Source of the DNA: JAXMBN01 sp046349875
GTDB taxonomy: Bacteria; Planctomycetota; Planctomycetia; Pirellulales; Pirellulaceae
NCBI GenBank assembly: GCA_046349875.1
Contig: JAXMBN010000010.1
Coordinates: 62,001-126,000 of the forward strand
DNA: 64,000 nt
Direction: 5' to 3'
Shown here: positions 34,723 through 43,383 of the stretch, piece by piece
How positions within the stretch are numbered: position 1 is the first letter of the stretch
Layout of the letters: each line of letters begins with the position of its first letter
Made by a program: the position numbers and the translations under genes
The notes under the pieces: model-generated
The model's input: the letters and a program-made list of their open reading frames with translations, nothing else
Told to the model about the DNA's origin: nothing
Databases searched by the model: none

Positions 34723-36747
34723 CTAAGCGAGCAGTTTGGCTTGATAATGCTTTTCACACGACGCTACGATCCGTTGCATGGATTCGTCCGCCTGTTGGCT
34801 CGTCAATGTCTGCGAGGCACTCTGCAAATGAACGCTGAAAAGGACTCGCTTCTTGCTTTCGCCATCCTTCTTGGCATCACGATAGATTTCGCGAAACTCA
34901 ACATTCGATAGCAAGGGGCCGCCAGCTTCCACAATGGTACGTTCGAGTGTTTGCCATCGCAACGATTCGTCGACCACTAGGTTCAAGTCGCGAACGATGG
35001 CAGGGAACGGACTGATTGCTTTCAGCCGCGGAACCAAACAGATGTTTTCAATGAACCAATCGAGGTTGAGTTCCGCGACGACGATATCGCCATCGAGTTT
35101 CCAACTGTCGCGAATACGACGATGGAGCAAGCCCATCCAACCAAACGGTTGACTTCCCTGTGTCAAACGCAACCCGCTTCCATCCGCTAGCAAGGGAGCG
35201 GCGAATTCTTCCATTTGATACGAGCACGCGCCCGCAACTCGTAGAACCATCTCTTCGATAAGTCCGCGGACCGCGCGTAGGTCCAAGCATGAAACCATGC
35301 CGAGCGTTACTTGTTCGGACGGGAGATGGCCTCGTTTACCGTCTCCCAGGTATACGACGGCGGTTTCAAAAAGATTGACCTGCGATTGACTTTGACTCTG
35401 GTTGAAGAGTCGAACTTGAAGCAAGCTTGGTACCAAGCTACGTCGCAAGAATGTTGCACCTTCCAATAGCGGCGTCTGCGTGGTCCAGGAAGGATTGGCA
35501 TTCCAGGAATCGCCGATGTCATTAAGATTCTTGGTGACGATACTCGGGGTAAGGGCTTCATCGAAACCGCCCGAAATCAACACCGATCGAACGCGATCGA
35601 GCATCACATCTTTCGGGCGTTTCGAAGAGGGAGTCATCGGGACGAGGACGTTTTCGGGTATGCGATCGTAACCATGGATGCGAGCGATCTCCTCAATGAG
35701 ATCAATTTCGCGTGTGAGATCGTGCCTCCACGAAGGCGCGAGAAACTCTAGCTGATCCTTGGTGCTTTCGGTAACCTCACAGCCTAATCGCTTGAGAATC
35801 GCTATTGTTTCCTCCCAAGGAACCTCGATTCCGAGGACTCGGAGGATTTGTGAGCGGCGCAAGGTGATCGAATTGCGGGGAGCAGGATTGCCGCTGGTAT
35901 CGACCATCCCTTCCAAGAGTTCACCACCCGCCATCTCGAGAATCAATTGGCAACAGCGACGGCTGGCCCAATCCAATCCCATGGGATCGACTTTTCGCTC
36001 GAACCGATAGGATGAAGGCGAGTGAAGACGCAATGCACGAGCAGCCTTGCGGATCGCCATCGGGGTAAAGTCAGCTGCCTCGATCAAGACATTGACGGTT
36101 GCATCGGAAACTTCCGATTGTGCTCCTCCCATGACACCGCCGAGTGCCACGGCGCGATCGCGATCGGCAATCACGACCATGCTTGGATCGAGCGTATACG
36201 TACGATGATCGATCGCCTCAAACGTCTCTTTGAGTTTCGCGGGGCGAACAATGATTTGTTGGCCATGCAATAGATCGTAATCGAACGCATGAAGTGGTTG
36301 GCCACATTCCATCATGACATAGTTGGTTGCATCGACCACATTGTTGATCGATTTGAGCCCGATGGCCTGCAGGCGTCGAACCATCCATTCGGGACTTGGT
36401 CCAATCTTGACGCCGCGAATCACGCGGGCAGTATAGCGAGGACAGCCTTCGGGAAATTGATTCTCGACGCGAATGGCCGATGCTGCGGTGGTCCCTTTCT
36501 TCTCTTGGCAGGTTGGGGCCGGAATGCAAACTTCACGCCCATAGAGAGCTGCTACTTCTCGAGCGATACCGATGTGTCCAAGGCAGTCGCCACGATTGCT
36601 GGTCACTTCCAAGTCGATGACGGTATCGCTTCCAACGATTTGAGTCGACTCATGGTTCAATCCAGACAACGCCAGTTTGAGCGCCAATTCGTCTGGCGAC
36701 ATATCCAAGAGAACGTACTGCGACAGCCAATCCCAGGCAACTAACAT
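34723..36747 (-). CDS. pheT: Phenylalanyl-tRNA synthetase beta subunit, short form
   Basis: 674 residues from ATG 36747 (MLVAWDWLSQYV, the usual PheT beginning); an in-frame ATG at 36765 adds 6 residues. B3/4 editing domain (RYTARVIRGVKIGPSPEWM, RPAKLKETFEAIDHRTYTLD), B5 domain (RNSITLRRSQILRVLGIEVP) and the catalytic-like core (VPMTPSSKRPKDVMLDRVRS) are present, and the C-terminal FDX-ACB anticodon-binding domain begins PFPAIVRDLNLVVDESLRW. Only about 100 residues separate the start from the B3/4 domain, whereas E. coli-type PheT (795 residues) carries an EMAP-like tRNA-binding domain there; this domain is missing. Last essential gene of its operon. Confidence 0.97.
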   Translation of the reverse strand: MLVAWDWLSQYVLLDMSPDELALKLALSGLNHESTQIVGSDTVIDLEVTSNRGDCLGHIGIAREVAALYGREVCIPAPTCQEKKGTTAASAIRVENQFPEGCPRYTARVIRGVKIGPSPEWMVRRLQAIGLKSINNVVDATNYVMMECGQPLHAFDYDLLHGQQIIVRPAKLKETFEAIDHRTYTLDPSMVVIADRDRAVALGGVMGGAQSEVSDATVNVLIEAADFTPMAIRKAARALRLHSPSSYRFERKVDPMGLDWASRRCCQLILEMAGGELLEGMVDTSGNPAPRNSITLRRSQILRVLGIEVPWEETIAILKRLGCEVTESTKDQLEFLAPSWRHDLTREIDLIEEIARIHGYDRIPENVLVPMTPSSKRPKDVMLDRVRSVLISGGFDEALTPSIVTKNLNDIGDSWNANPSWTTQTPLLEGATFLRRSLVPSLLQVRLFNQSQSQSQVNLFETAVVYLGDGKRGHLPSEQVTLGMVSCLDLRAVRGLIEEMVLRVAGACSYQMEEFAAPLLADGSGLRLTQGSQPFGWMGLLHRRIRDSWKLDGDIVVAELNLDWFIENICLVPRLKAISPFPAIVRDLNLVVDESLRWQTLERTIVEAGGPLLSNVEFREIYRDAKKDGESKKRVLFSVHLQSASQTLTSQQADESMQRIVASCEKHYQAKLLA

Positions 36748-36783
36748 ATGTGGACCCCAATGCAATAAGCAGCGGTGAGGATT

Positions 36784-37809
36784 CTAGAATTGTCGTAGAA
36801 AGCGGACGTCATTGCGATAGAGATCGCGAATGTCGGTGATACCAAATCGTCGCATACAAAGACGCTCGATCCCTAAACCAAAAGCAAATCCGGTGTATTC
36901 ATTGGGATCATATCCAACCGCTTCCAAAACGTTGGGATCGACCATCCCTGCACCACCAAATTCGATCCAGTTGTCGTTCCAAAGGAAGTCGACTTCCACG
37001 CTTGGTTCCGTGAATGGAAAGAACGATGGACGAAATCGAATGCTGACATCGCCACCCAAGTAATTGGTTGCAAACAATCGAAGGACGCTCTTCAGTTGAG
37101 CCATCGTCACATGGCGATCGACCCAAAGACCTTCCATTTGGTGAAACATCGGAAAGTGTGTGGCGTCGGCTTCGTCTGGGCGATACACACGTCCGAGCGA
37201 AATGATTCGAAGCGGTGGTTGCGTGGCTTCCATAACACGGATTTGCACCGTACTCGTCTGACTTCGAAGCAAGGCAGCATCGGTTCCCGTGGGCGCACCC
37301 TTCGCTGCGGTCGCAAGATAGAAATTATCGAGTGGATCGCGTGCTGGGTGATCTTCGGGAATATTGAGGGCGACGAAGTTGTGCCACGTATCCTCGACCT
37401 CAGGGCCCTCGGTGACGGAGAATCCAAGGCGTCCCATGATCTCTTTGAGATGCTCCATCGTTTGCGTCAATGGATGCAAGTGGCCCAATGAAGGACGGAG
37501 ACCGGGAAGCGTTGGATCAAGCGCGGGGCCTTTGGAAGCCGAGCGAGCATCGCCGAGCTTTTGTGTTGCGTCATCAAACAGCGTTTGCAACGCCACCCGA
37601 ACTTCGTTGAACTTCTTTCCAGCTGCAGGCTTGTCTTCGCCTGAGATCGATCCCATCTCTTTCTGGGCCGCTTTGAACCGTCCGTTCTTCGCTCCTAGAA
37701 ATTCGATTCTGGCTTGCTCTAACAAATCTGCATTGTTGCAGTTGTCGAGTTGAGCTTTAGCCTCTTGGAGGAGTCGATCCAAACTTTCGAGAAATGCATT
37801 CAAAGACAT
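36784..37809 (-). CDS. pheS: Phenylalanyl-tRNA synthetase alpha subunit
   Basis: 341 residues from ATG 37809 (MSLNAFLESLDRLLQEAKAQ, the family's coiled-coil N-terminus); the frame is open to 37839. Class II motifs: SIRFRPSFFPFTEPSVEVDF (phenylalanine-binding region), and motif 3 as FGLGIERLCMRRFGITDIRD, ending YRNDVRFLRQF. The alpha subunit holds the active site of the alpha2beta2 enzyme. It follows rplT after a strong terminator-like hairpin (37858-37886), so expression is probably set partly by read-through; pheT starts 36 bp after its stop. Confidence 0.98.
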   Translation of the reverse strand: MSLNAFLESLDRLLQEAKAQLDNCNNADLLEQARIEFLGAKNGRFKAAQKEMGSISGEDKPAAGKKFNEVRVALQTLFDDATQKLGDARSASKGPALDPTLPGLRPSLGHLHPLTQTMEHLKEIMGRLGFSVTEGPEVEDTWHNFVALNIPEDHPARDPLDNFYLATAAKGAPTGTDAALLRSQTSTVQIRVMEATQPPLRIISLGRVYRPDEADATHFPMFHQMEGLWVDRHVTMAQLKSVLRLFATNYLGGDVSIRFRPSFFPFTEPSVEVDFLWNDNWIEFGGAGMVDPNVLEAVGYDPNEYTGFAFGLGIERLCMRRFGITDIRDLYRNDVRFLRQF

Positions 37810-37857
37810 GTTGAAAATCCACCGTTCTTCATGCCGCAATCACGGAGCCATCTCACC

Positions 37858-37886
37858 AAAAAAAGTGGGGCAGTTGTCTGCCCCAC
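37858..37886 (-). terminator. Terminator/attenuator between rplT and pheS
   Basis: GTGGGGCAG (37865-37873) and CTGCCCCAC (37878-37886) form a 9-bp stem with loop TTGT. On the - strand seven T residues follow (complement of 37858-37864). It is placed 33 bp past rplT and 49 bp before pheS, so it should end most ribosomal-protein transcripts and let a fraction read into pheST. Confidence 0.88.
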
Positions 37887-37919
37887 TCAATTGGATCCGT
37901 TCGTCAAACAAGGACGGCC

Positions 37920-38279
37920 TTACGCGATGGCCAATGCCTTCTTGACCTGAACGACGATTTGTTCGAACGCTGCTGGATCGTTGATCGCGAGTTCGGAGAG
38001 TTGCTTTCGATCCAACTGGATATTGGCTTTGAGCAAGCCATTGATGAATTGGCTGTATCGAAGGTCGAACTGACGAACCGCAGCACTGATACGAATGATC
38101 CATAGGCGGCGGAAGTCGCGACGACGACGACGACGGTCGCGATAGGCGAACACGCCAGCGCGGACCAAGTTTTCCTTTGCGGTTCGGTACAGACGACGAC
38201 GTCCACCGACATAACCACTTGCGCGTCGGAATAAACGACGCTTTGCTTGGCGCCTTGCGGCACCCTTCCTGGTTCTCAT
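37920..38279 (-). CDS. rplT: 50S ribosomal protein L20
   Basis: 119 residues from ATG 38279 (MRTRKGAARRQAKRRLFRRA), chosen because L20 begins there; the frame is open to 38321. Family landmarks: GYVGGRRRLYRTAKENLVRAG with the very basic N-terminal extension, DRRRRRRDFRRLWIIRISAAV, and the globular C-terminal QFINGLLKANIQLDRKQLSE. In many bacteria L20 represses its own operon through an mRNA fold; a site for that is not evident here. 173 bp downstream of rpmI. Confidence 0.97.
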   Translation of the reverse strand: MRTRKGAARRQAKRRLFRRASGYVGGRRRLYRTAKENLVRAGVFAYRDRRRRRRDFRRLWIIRISAAVRQFDLRYSQFINGLLKANIQLDRKQLSELAINDPAAFEQIVVQVKKALAIA

Positions 38280-38452
38280 GGTTGAGCAACCTTCTACACT
38301 TTGTCTCTCAGGTCTCCGCAATCATCGACGACTTCATCGATGCGGGTCGGGCTACCCTGCAAGCCATCAAGGCTTGAGTTGCAATGCAAATAACACTGCA
38401 AGGCGCGGATGTTGAACCCAGAAACTTGGACTAAAACCCGATTCAAAAAAGA

Positions 38453-38656
38453 TTACAGGCTGTTACCCTTGAGGCAGTTATGAATGACTCGCTCCATGTT
38501 GGTCGCGACGCATTTCGTGCCTCGAAGTTGTCGAATTCGCTTGGGCGTTTTACGAACGGCCAAGTGAGACGTGCCTGCCTTGCGGTGCTTTGCCTTGCCA
38601 TTGGCAGTCAATCGGAACCGCTTCTTGGTGGCCTTGTGCGTTTTTTGTTTGGTCAT
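38453..38656 (-). CDS. rpmI: 50S ribosomal protein L35
   Basis: 67 residues from ATG 38656 (MTKQKTHKATKKRFRLTANG); a TTG at 38662 in the same frame is not needed. The basic, short sequence with KAKHRKAGTSHLAVRKTPKR and RQLRGTKCVATNMERVIHN fits L35. It starts the rpmI-rplT-pheS-pheT order. infC, normally just upstream, is not there: the preceding gene is a sodium:solute symporter, so this organism has separated infC from the operon. Confidence 0.95.
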   Translation of the reverse strand: MTKQKTHKATKKRFRLTANGKAKHRKAGTSHLAVRKTPKRIRQLRGTKCVATNMERVIHNCLKGNSL

Positions 38657-38733
38657 GTTCAAAAAGGCTTTCGACTTCTATGGCTTTCCAATAATAGCAA
38701 TCCACCTTGATCGCTTTCGCCAGGGAATCCCGG

Positions 38734-38762
38734 AGTATATCGATCCTCGGTCAAACCGCCAA
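38734..38762 (-). promoter_or_regulatory. Probable sigma-70 promoter for rpmI-rplT-pheST
   Basis: On the - strand, TTGGCG (-35, complement of 38757-38762), a 17-bp spacer and TATACT (-10, complement of 38734-38739), about 78 bp before the rpmI start. It lies in the gap after the symporter stop, so the translation genes have their own promoter. Confidence 0.55.
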
Positions 38763-38774
38763 GGGCTATTGGCC

Positions 38775-40268
38775 TCAGCCGGCCATTTCCTTCCCGTCCG
38801 AAGCAGCGAGATTCGTGGTTATCGTCCCATTTCCCACGGAACTCAAAGCCAATAGCCCAAAAGTGATTCCTGCATTGACCAGCAAGGTTTCAAATCCCAT
38901 TTTGTACCCGCTAAAAAGAGCGGGGCTGTATTCTCGCAGAAAATAAGTTCCCACGGCAGCGATAAGGCAAATGGCCGGTACCGCTGGCTCGCGAGGCCGA
39001 GCTTTGGTCAGAATCCCGAACGCGAAGAGTCCCAAAAGGGGGCCATACGTGAAGCCGGCAAGAGTTAGCAGGGTCGTGATGATGGTCCCGTCCTGCCGCC
39101 AGTAGAACCAAAGTATGAAGAGCAGGAAAACAAAGGTCATTGCCAAGTGCACCGATTTGCGGACGATCTTCTGTTGGGATTCCGACCATCCCCGCTCGCG
39201 AATCCCAATAAAGTCGATGCAAGTGCTTGCCGTCAGAGCCGTAAGTGCCCCGTCAGCACTAGGGAACAACGCGCTGATCAGTCCGACGATAAATAGCAGT
39301 CCGATCCAGAATGGGAAGTTCTGCAATGCTAGTGTCGGGAAAAGTTCATCGGTTCGTTTTTCAAAGGAAGGTAGCCCAAGTTGATTGGCTTTGAGGTAGA
39401 GCAATACGCCTAGTGCTAGAAAAAGAATATTGACCAAGAGAAGCACGATACTGAAGACCACCATATTCTTCTGGGCGTCTTTGAGCGTTCGAACGCTGAG
39501 GTTCTTTTGCATCATTTCTTGATCGAGCCCCGTCATGGCGATCGTGATAAATATCCCGCTGATGATTTGCTTCAAGAAATAGGTATCCGACTTCCAATCG
39601 GTGTTGAAAACTTCGAGCAGTGGGCTTTTCATAAAGTCGCTCGTGACATTTTCCATGAGCGGGTCATTCATGATATGCAGAATGGTGCCCACTAAAGCTG
39701 CAAGCATGAAGAGCGTTTGAAAAGTATCGGTCCAAACGATCGTCTTTACGCCGCCTTGAAGCGTATAAAGGAAGATCATCATCATCACGACCGAGCTGGT
39801 TGCCACAAAGGGAATCCCCATATCTTTTAGCAAGAAGACATGGATTACGTTCAGGACGATGTAGATGCGGATCGTAGCACCGACGAGCCGGCTCACGATG
39901 AAGATTCCGCTCCCTGTTCGATAACTGGTATCACCGAATCGTTGTCGCAGGTATCCATAGATGCTGGTCAATTGCAGCTGGTAATAGATCGGGAGTAAGA
40001 TTCCTGCGACCACAAAATATCCCAAGACATACCCCAAGACGACTTGAAGGTAACTCCAATGCTGCGTTTGGACGGCTCCTGGAACGCTGATAAAGGTCAC
40101 GCCGCTAAGTGACGTTCCAACCATCCCAAATGCGACAACCCACCAAAGGCTTTTGCGATCCCCAGAATAAAAGGAATGCTCACCGGCTCCTCGCGATGTG
40201 TACCATGCGATTCCCAATAGTAATAGGAAATATCCAAATACAACCGAGAGGAGCAGAGGGGTAGTCAT
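38775..40268 (-). CDS. Sodium:solute symporter (SSS family)
   Basis: 497 residues from ATG 40268 (the GTG at 40289 would add 7 residues). About thirteen hydrophobic segments are visible, starting TTPLLLSVVFGYFLLLLGIAW. Landmarks of the SSS/SLC5 fold: FYSGDRKSLWWVVAFGMVGTSLSGVTFISVPG (helix 1-2 region with sodium-site residues), TSVVMMMIFLYTLQGGVKTIVWTD, and FPSADGALTALTAS, like the SSS signature region. Transports a solute with Na+ into the cell; sugar, sialic acid, or an organic acid cannot be separated by eye. The neighbourhood of polysaccharide-related genes makes a sugar or sugar acid plausible. Confidence 0.93.
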   Translation of the reverse strand: MTTPLLLSVVFGYFLLLLGIAWYTSRGAGEHSFYSGDRKSLWWVVAFGMVGTSLSGVTFISVPGAVQTQHWSYLQVVLGYVLGYFVVAGILLPIYYQLQLTSIYGYLRQRFGDTSYRTGSGIFIVSRLVGATIRIYIVLNVIHVFLLKDMGIPFVATSSVVMMMIFLYTLQGGVKTIVWTDTFQTLFMLAALVGTILHIMNDPLMENVTSDFMKSPLLEVFNTDWKSDTYFLKQIISGIFITIAMTGLDQEMMQKNLSVRTLKDAQKNMVVFSIVLLLVNILFLALGVLLYLKANQLGLPSFEKRTDELFPTLALQNFPFWIGLLFIVGLISALFPSADGALTALTASTCIDFIGIRERGWSESQQKIVRKSVHLAMTFVFLLFILWFYWRQDGTIITTLLTLAGFTYGPLLGLFAFGILTKARPREPAVPAICLIAAVGTYFLREYSPALFSGYKMGFETLLVNAGITFGLLALSSVGNGTITTNLAASDGKEMAG

Positions 40269-40367
40269 GGCGAGCTCTTGTGGATCCACTAAAATTGCGA
40301 TGCCACATGATAATCATTTGATGAAGAAGAAAAAACGGGCACACCTATCGTGCGCTCGGGAGCCGTT

Positions 40368-40865
40368 ATGAACAACGAAGTAGCCCAGAAGAATGACGAT
40401 TCTCAAGAGATTCGCATTCGCGCGGCCCTGCGAAGCGATTGCCATGAAATGATGCAGCTCATCCACGAGCTGGCCGAGTTTGAAAGAGCTCCCGACGAAG
40501 TGACCGTCTCGTTTGATCATTTCGTCGAATCAGGATTCGGTTCGCATCCCGTGTGGTACGCCCTCGTTGCAACGCACGGTTCCTCCGAACGGGAAAAGCT
40601 GATTGGATTTGCGCTTTACTATATTCGGTATTCGACTTGGAAAGGGCAAAGGCTTTATCTCGAAGACCTTCTCGTTACCCAAGAGTATCGTGGCCAAGGT
40701 ATCGGAAGGCGGCTGATGGAAGCACTGATCGAAGAAGCGAAACGCCGCGAATTTTCTGGGATGGCTTGGCAAGCCTTGGATTGGAACGAGCCTGCCATTC
40801 GCTTTTACGAATCGTATGGCGCAGTTGCCAATCACGAGTGGATCAACTTTCAGCTCGACCTCTAA
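40368..40865 (+). CDS. GNAT family N-acetyltransferase (spermidine/thialysine acetyltransferase-like)
   Basis: 165 residues from ATG 40368. The GNAT acetyl-CoA-binding motif is clear as VTQEYRGQGIGRRLMEALIEEAKRR, preceded by LYLEDLLV and followed by WQALDWNEPAIRFYESYGAV, a wording typical of the SAT/SSAT subgroup that acetylates polyamines or thialysine. N-terminal IRAALRSDCHEMMQLIHELAEFE also matches that subgroup. Cytoplasmic, single gene, divergent from the symporter. Substrate is inferred only from family resemblance. Confidence 0.88.
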   Translation: MNNEVAQKNDDSQEIRIRAALRSDCHEMMQLIHELAEFERAPDEVTVSFDHFVESGFGSHPVWYALVATHGSSEREKLIGFALYYIRYSTWKGQRLYLEDLLVTQEYRGQGIGRRLMEALIEEAKRREFSGMAWQALDWNEPAIRFYESYGAVANHEWINFQLDL

Positions 40866-40927
40866 CGCAAACGACGGATTCGTAGCGGCTTACTAAGAAC
40901 TCGCGTTCCCTCTGAAGAACAGGGCTA

Positions 40928-41932
40928 TTAGCGATTGGGAGTAGGCGATGCTTTGAATGGATGCCAATAACTTGGTCCAAGCGAACTATCATCTGGATCG
41001 ACACCAGCAATGCGTACGCCAATTCGATTGAAGAAAGGATGGTCGGGAAGATTGGCTTGATCATCGATCTTGATAAAGGCGATATGTCCGTCTTCAAAGA
41101 GGATGTTCAGGCCTTGTCCACCATGGACCAAGAACTGATCTGTTTGCCCAATTCTAACAGGTGCATCCGCGAGTATCGCAAAGTAGGGGCGGTTGGACCA
41201 TTGAGGTGCTTGGTAAGCGCCATTCTCGACCACACCCAAGTTGAATGCATACGAGCCGCCCGCCACATTTTGTAATTGCTTCACTCGCTCAGCTGGAGCA
41301 TTCTTCAATTGATCGCAAGAAGGGATCGGTGCAAAGAGTCCGGTCGGTGGAACCAAGCTTGGGCACCAAACGATGTTTGTTTTTTCAAGCAGGTTTCTCT
41401 CGCGGAGTTGAACCGCATAGTTTCCAGCAAAGGCAAATGGGCCTGTGGTTTCAATCTGGGGAATCCGATGCTTTGCATCGAGATCCGCAAACTGCAAAAG
41501 TGCCGCACCTAAGCTTGCGAGATTGTTGCTACAGGTTTCGCGGCGAGCCAATTCTCGCGACGATAAAATCTTCGGAGCAAATAATGCCAAGCAAGCCACG
41601 GATGCTGCAGTGGCTACCAAGACGTCCATCCAAGATCGCTTCAACCAAATGAATTCGAGCTGAACGTTATCGGAGTTGAGCTGGGGATTAGAATTACCGG
41701 ATTCTTGGACAGCTGAGACTTGCTGCAATGTCCGATCGACCAAACCAGCCGGTGGCTCAAAGTACTCATCCGCTTGCGTCAGAAGAAGGAGCTGCTTTTG
41801 GAGATTCTCTAGACGTTCGTGGAGATGAGGATAAGCGATGAGGGCTTGCTCAACCTCGAGGTGCTCTTCCTCGCTCAAGGCACCGAGAAGGTACCCAAAA
41901 AGAACTTCATCGCTCGGAATCGGCAAATTCAC
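40928..41932 (-). CDS. Probable membrane anti-sigma factor fused to a DUF1559-like (H-X9-DG) domain
   Basis: 334 residues from ATG 41932, 122 bp downstream of the ECF sigma gene on the same strand. N-terminal SDEVLFGYLLGALSEEEHLEVEQAL resembles the anti-sigma domains that bind ECF sigmas, though a zinc-binding His-x3-Cys-x2-Cys is absent. A single membrane span (DVLVATAASVACLALFAPKI) is at about 103-122. The outer part has TCSNNLASLGAALLQFADLD and, near the end, HGGQGLNILFEDGHIAFI, closely like the DUF1559 prepilin-like H-X9-DG ending (here the spacing is one residue longer). The match supports sensing or anchoring outside the membrane, but direct sigma binding is inferred from position. Confidence 0.7.
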   Translation of the reverse strand: MNLPIPSDEVLFGYLLGALSEEEHLEVEQALIAYPHLHERLENLQKQLLLLTQADEYFEPPAGLVDRTLQQVSAVQESGNSNPQLNSDNVQLEFIWLKRSWMDVLVATAASVACLALFAPKILSSRELARRETCSNNLASLGAALLQFADLDAKHRIPQIETTGPFAFAGNYAVQLRERNLLEKTNIVWCPSLVPPTGLFAPIPSCDQLKNAPAERVKQLQNVAGGSYAFNLGVVENGAYQAPQWSNRPYFAILADAPVRIGQTDQFLVHGGQGLNILFEDGHIAFIKIDDQANLPDHPFFNRIGVRIAGVDPDDSSLGPSYWHPFKASPTPNR

Positions 41933-42054
41933 GGTGATCGTATACTCGTAGGACTAGAAAACACTCATCCACTTGTACGTCGAATCGAAATCCCAGTTCA
42001 GGTTTCTAACCGAATCTCCCAGAAAAAGCACGAAAAACCAAAGCGGAGCCTTGG

Positions 42055-42720
42055 TTAGCCCTCCATGGATTCGCCATAAAGTCGCTTCCAAATTTCTTGA
42101 AGCCGTTTCATAGCTGTGTGCACGCGGCTCTTGACCGTTCCGACGGGAATGCCGAGCGCTTCACCGATATCGGAATACTTCATTCCTTGGTACACCGCCA
42201 TTTGCAGCAATTGTTGCGTTGGAACATTGAGTTCCTTGAGAGCCGTCTGGACGCGCTGTCGCGTTTCGAGGTGGACGACTTCATCGTGGGGGTCTTTTAG
42301 ATCGCCAACCCAACGTGATGCGATGGAATCACGGTCTTCACCCTGTTCATGAATTCCCGCATCGAGGCTGCGAAGCTTATGACGTTTATTGCGACGCTGC
42401 GTGTCGATGGCCTTGTTCGTTGCGATAGCATATAGCCATGGGCGAAAGCGACGTCCTTCTTCAAACTGTTCAGCGCGAAGATGAACGCTCAAGAAAGTGG
42501 CCTGAAACGCATCCTCTGCCATTTGAGCGTCGGTCAAAAATCGACGTAGAAACGTATAGATTTCGCGTTCATAGCGACGTACCAAACGATCGAAGAATTG
42601 GCGATCGCCCGTCGCACGATATTCAAGCAAGAGTGACTCATCACTAATCTGCGACTCTTCCACGCCGTCCATCATTGGATGGTGATTTCCTTTGGCGACG
42701 TAAGATGAATGTTGTTGCAT
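42055..42720 (-). CDS. ECF-type RNA polymerase sigma factor
   Basis: 221 residues from ATG 42720; GGAGAAGG lies directly upstream, whereas the frame is open to 42747. Region 2 is evident as FFDRLVRRYEREIYTFLRRF, AEDAFQATFLSVHLRA and FRPWLYAIATNKAIDTQRR. Region 4 follows as VQTALKELNVPTQQLLQMAVYQGMKYSDIGEALGIPVGTVKSRVHTAMKRL, an intact HTH. It belongs to the ECF class common in planctomycetes; its targets are not known. A probable anti-sigma gene follows. Promoter with consensus TTGACA is at 42870-42899, leaving a leader of about 140 nt with a GGAGGC/GCCTCC hairpin. Confidence 0.94.
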   Translation of the reverse strand: MQQHSSYVAKGNHHPMMDGVEESQISDESLLLEYRATGDRQFFDRLVRRYEREIYTFLRRFLTDAQMAEDAFQATFLSVHLRAEQFEEGRRFRPWLYAIATNKAIDTQRRNKRHKLRSLDAGIHEQGEDRDSIASRWVGDLKDPHDEVVHLETRQRVQTALKELNVPTQQLLQMAVYQGMKYSDIGEALGIPVGTVKSRVHTAMKRLQEIWKRLYGESMEG

Positions 42721-42787
42721 GAATCCTTCTCCGACAATCTTCATCAACGTACAAAACAGGCCAATGGAAATGATTTCAATCCATTAA

Positions 42788-42803
42788 GGAGGCATTAGCC
42801 TCC
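42788..42803. repeat. Hairpin in the sigma-factor mRNA leader
   Basis: GGAGGC and GCCTCC around loop ATTA, between the promoter and the start of the ECF gene. In the mRNA the stem would lie about 68 nt before the start codon. It may stabilise the leader; no protein site is recognised. Confidence 0.45.
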
Positions 42804-42869
42804 ACTACTCAAACAACCGTAGATCGATCCGGCAAATCGACAAGTCGCAAATCAAATAATTACGTCTCT

Positions 42870-42899
42870 AGTTTACTCAACCTGCCGAGAGTCTGTCAA
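42870..42899 (-). promoter_or_regulatory. Probable sigma-70 promoter for the ECF sigma gene
   Basis: On the - strand a perfect TTGACA (-35, complement of 42894-42899), an 18-bp spacer and TAAACT (-10, complement of 42870-42875). The gene start is 150 bp downstream. Confidence 0.6.
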
Positions 42900-43152
42900 A
42901 AATGAAAGGCTTGGGCGAGCTTCCAATTCACTGTTTTTTCATATGAACCTTCGGATGGGATAAGACGGGTGAAAGTTCCGCCACTTCGCGATTTCCGCTA
43001 GCTCGCCAGGCTTCATCAGTAATTGGGGTGGGCTCGATCGGAGGCTTTTCGGCGAAAAGAATTGCCTAATTTTGCTCGACTTTCCAGCGGATTTTCGCAA
43101 GCGATGGTTGTAAGTGCTTTGCAGGTAAGGCTTTGTGGCTGAAGGATCAATC

Positions 43153-43180
43153 TTGACCCGAGACTTCAATTCGTTATAGT
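43153..43180 (+). promoter_or_regulatory. Probable sigma-70 promoter for the HTH-receiver gene
   Basis: TTGACC (43153-43158), a 16-bp spacer and TATAGT (43175-43180). It drives the divergent + strand unit and leaves a leader of about 195 nt before ATG 43384. The 660-bp gap between the two regulator genes otherwise shows nothing recognisable besides this and the opposing promoter. Confidence 0.55.
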
Positions 43181-43383
43181 AGGCCTACTTGGAAAGCTCG
43201 GTAATCTTGGCAGTTGTGGATACAACCGCAGGATATATCGGCGACAGGGATCCGCGGGTTTGCGGAGTCCTGAGGAGATTTGAGGGAGTATTCGGATCAG
43301 TAAAGCTGCAGGTTCAAGAGGAACTGCGGTTAGCCATTACGATGGTTTGTCTGGTCCACATGCAGGAAGGATGGATCATAGCG

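Noticed and set aside
37810..37919. pheM-like leader peptide with Phe codons before pheS
   Set aside because: The short frames here have no run of Phe codons, so classical attenuation is not supported.
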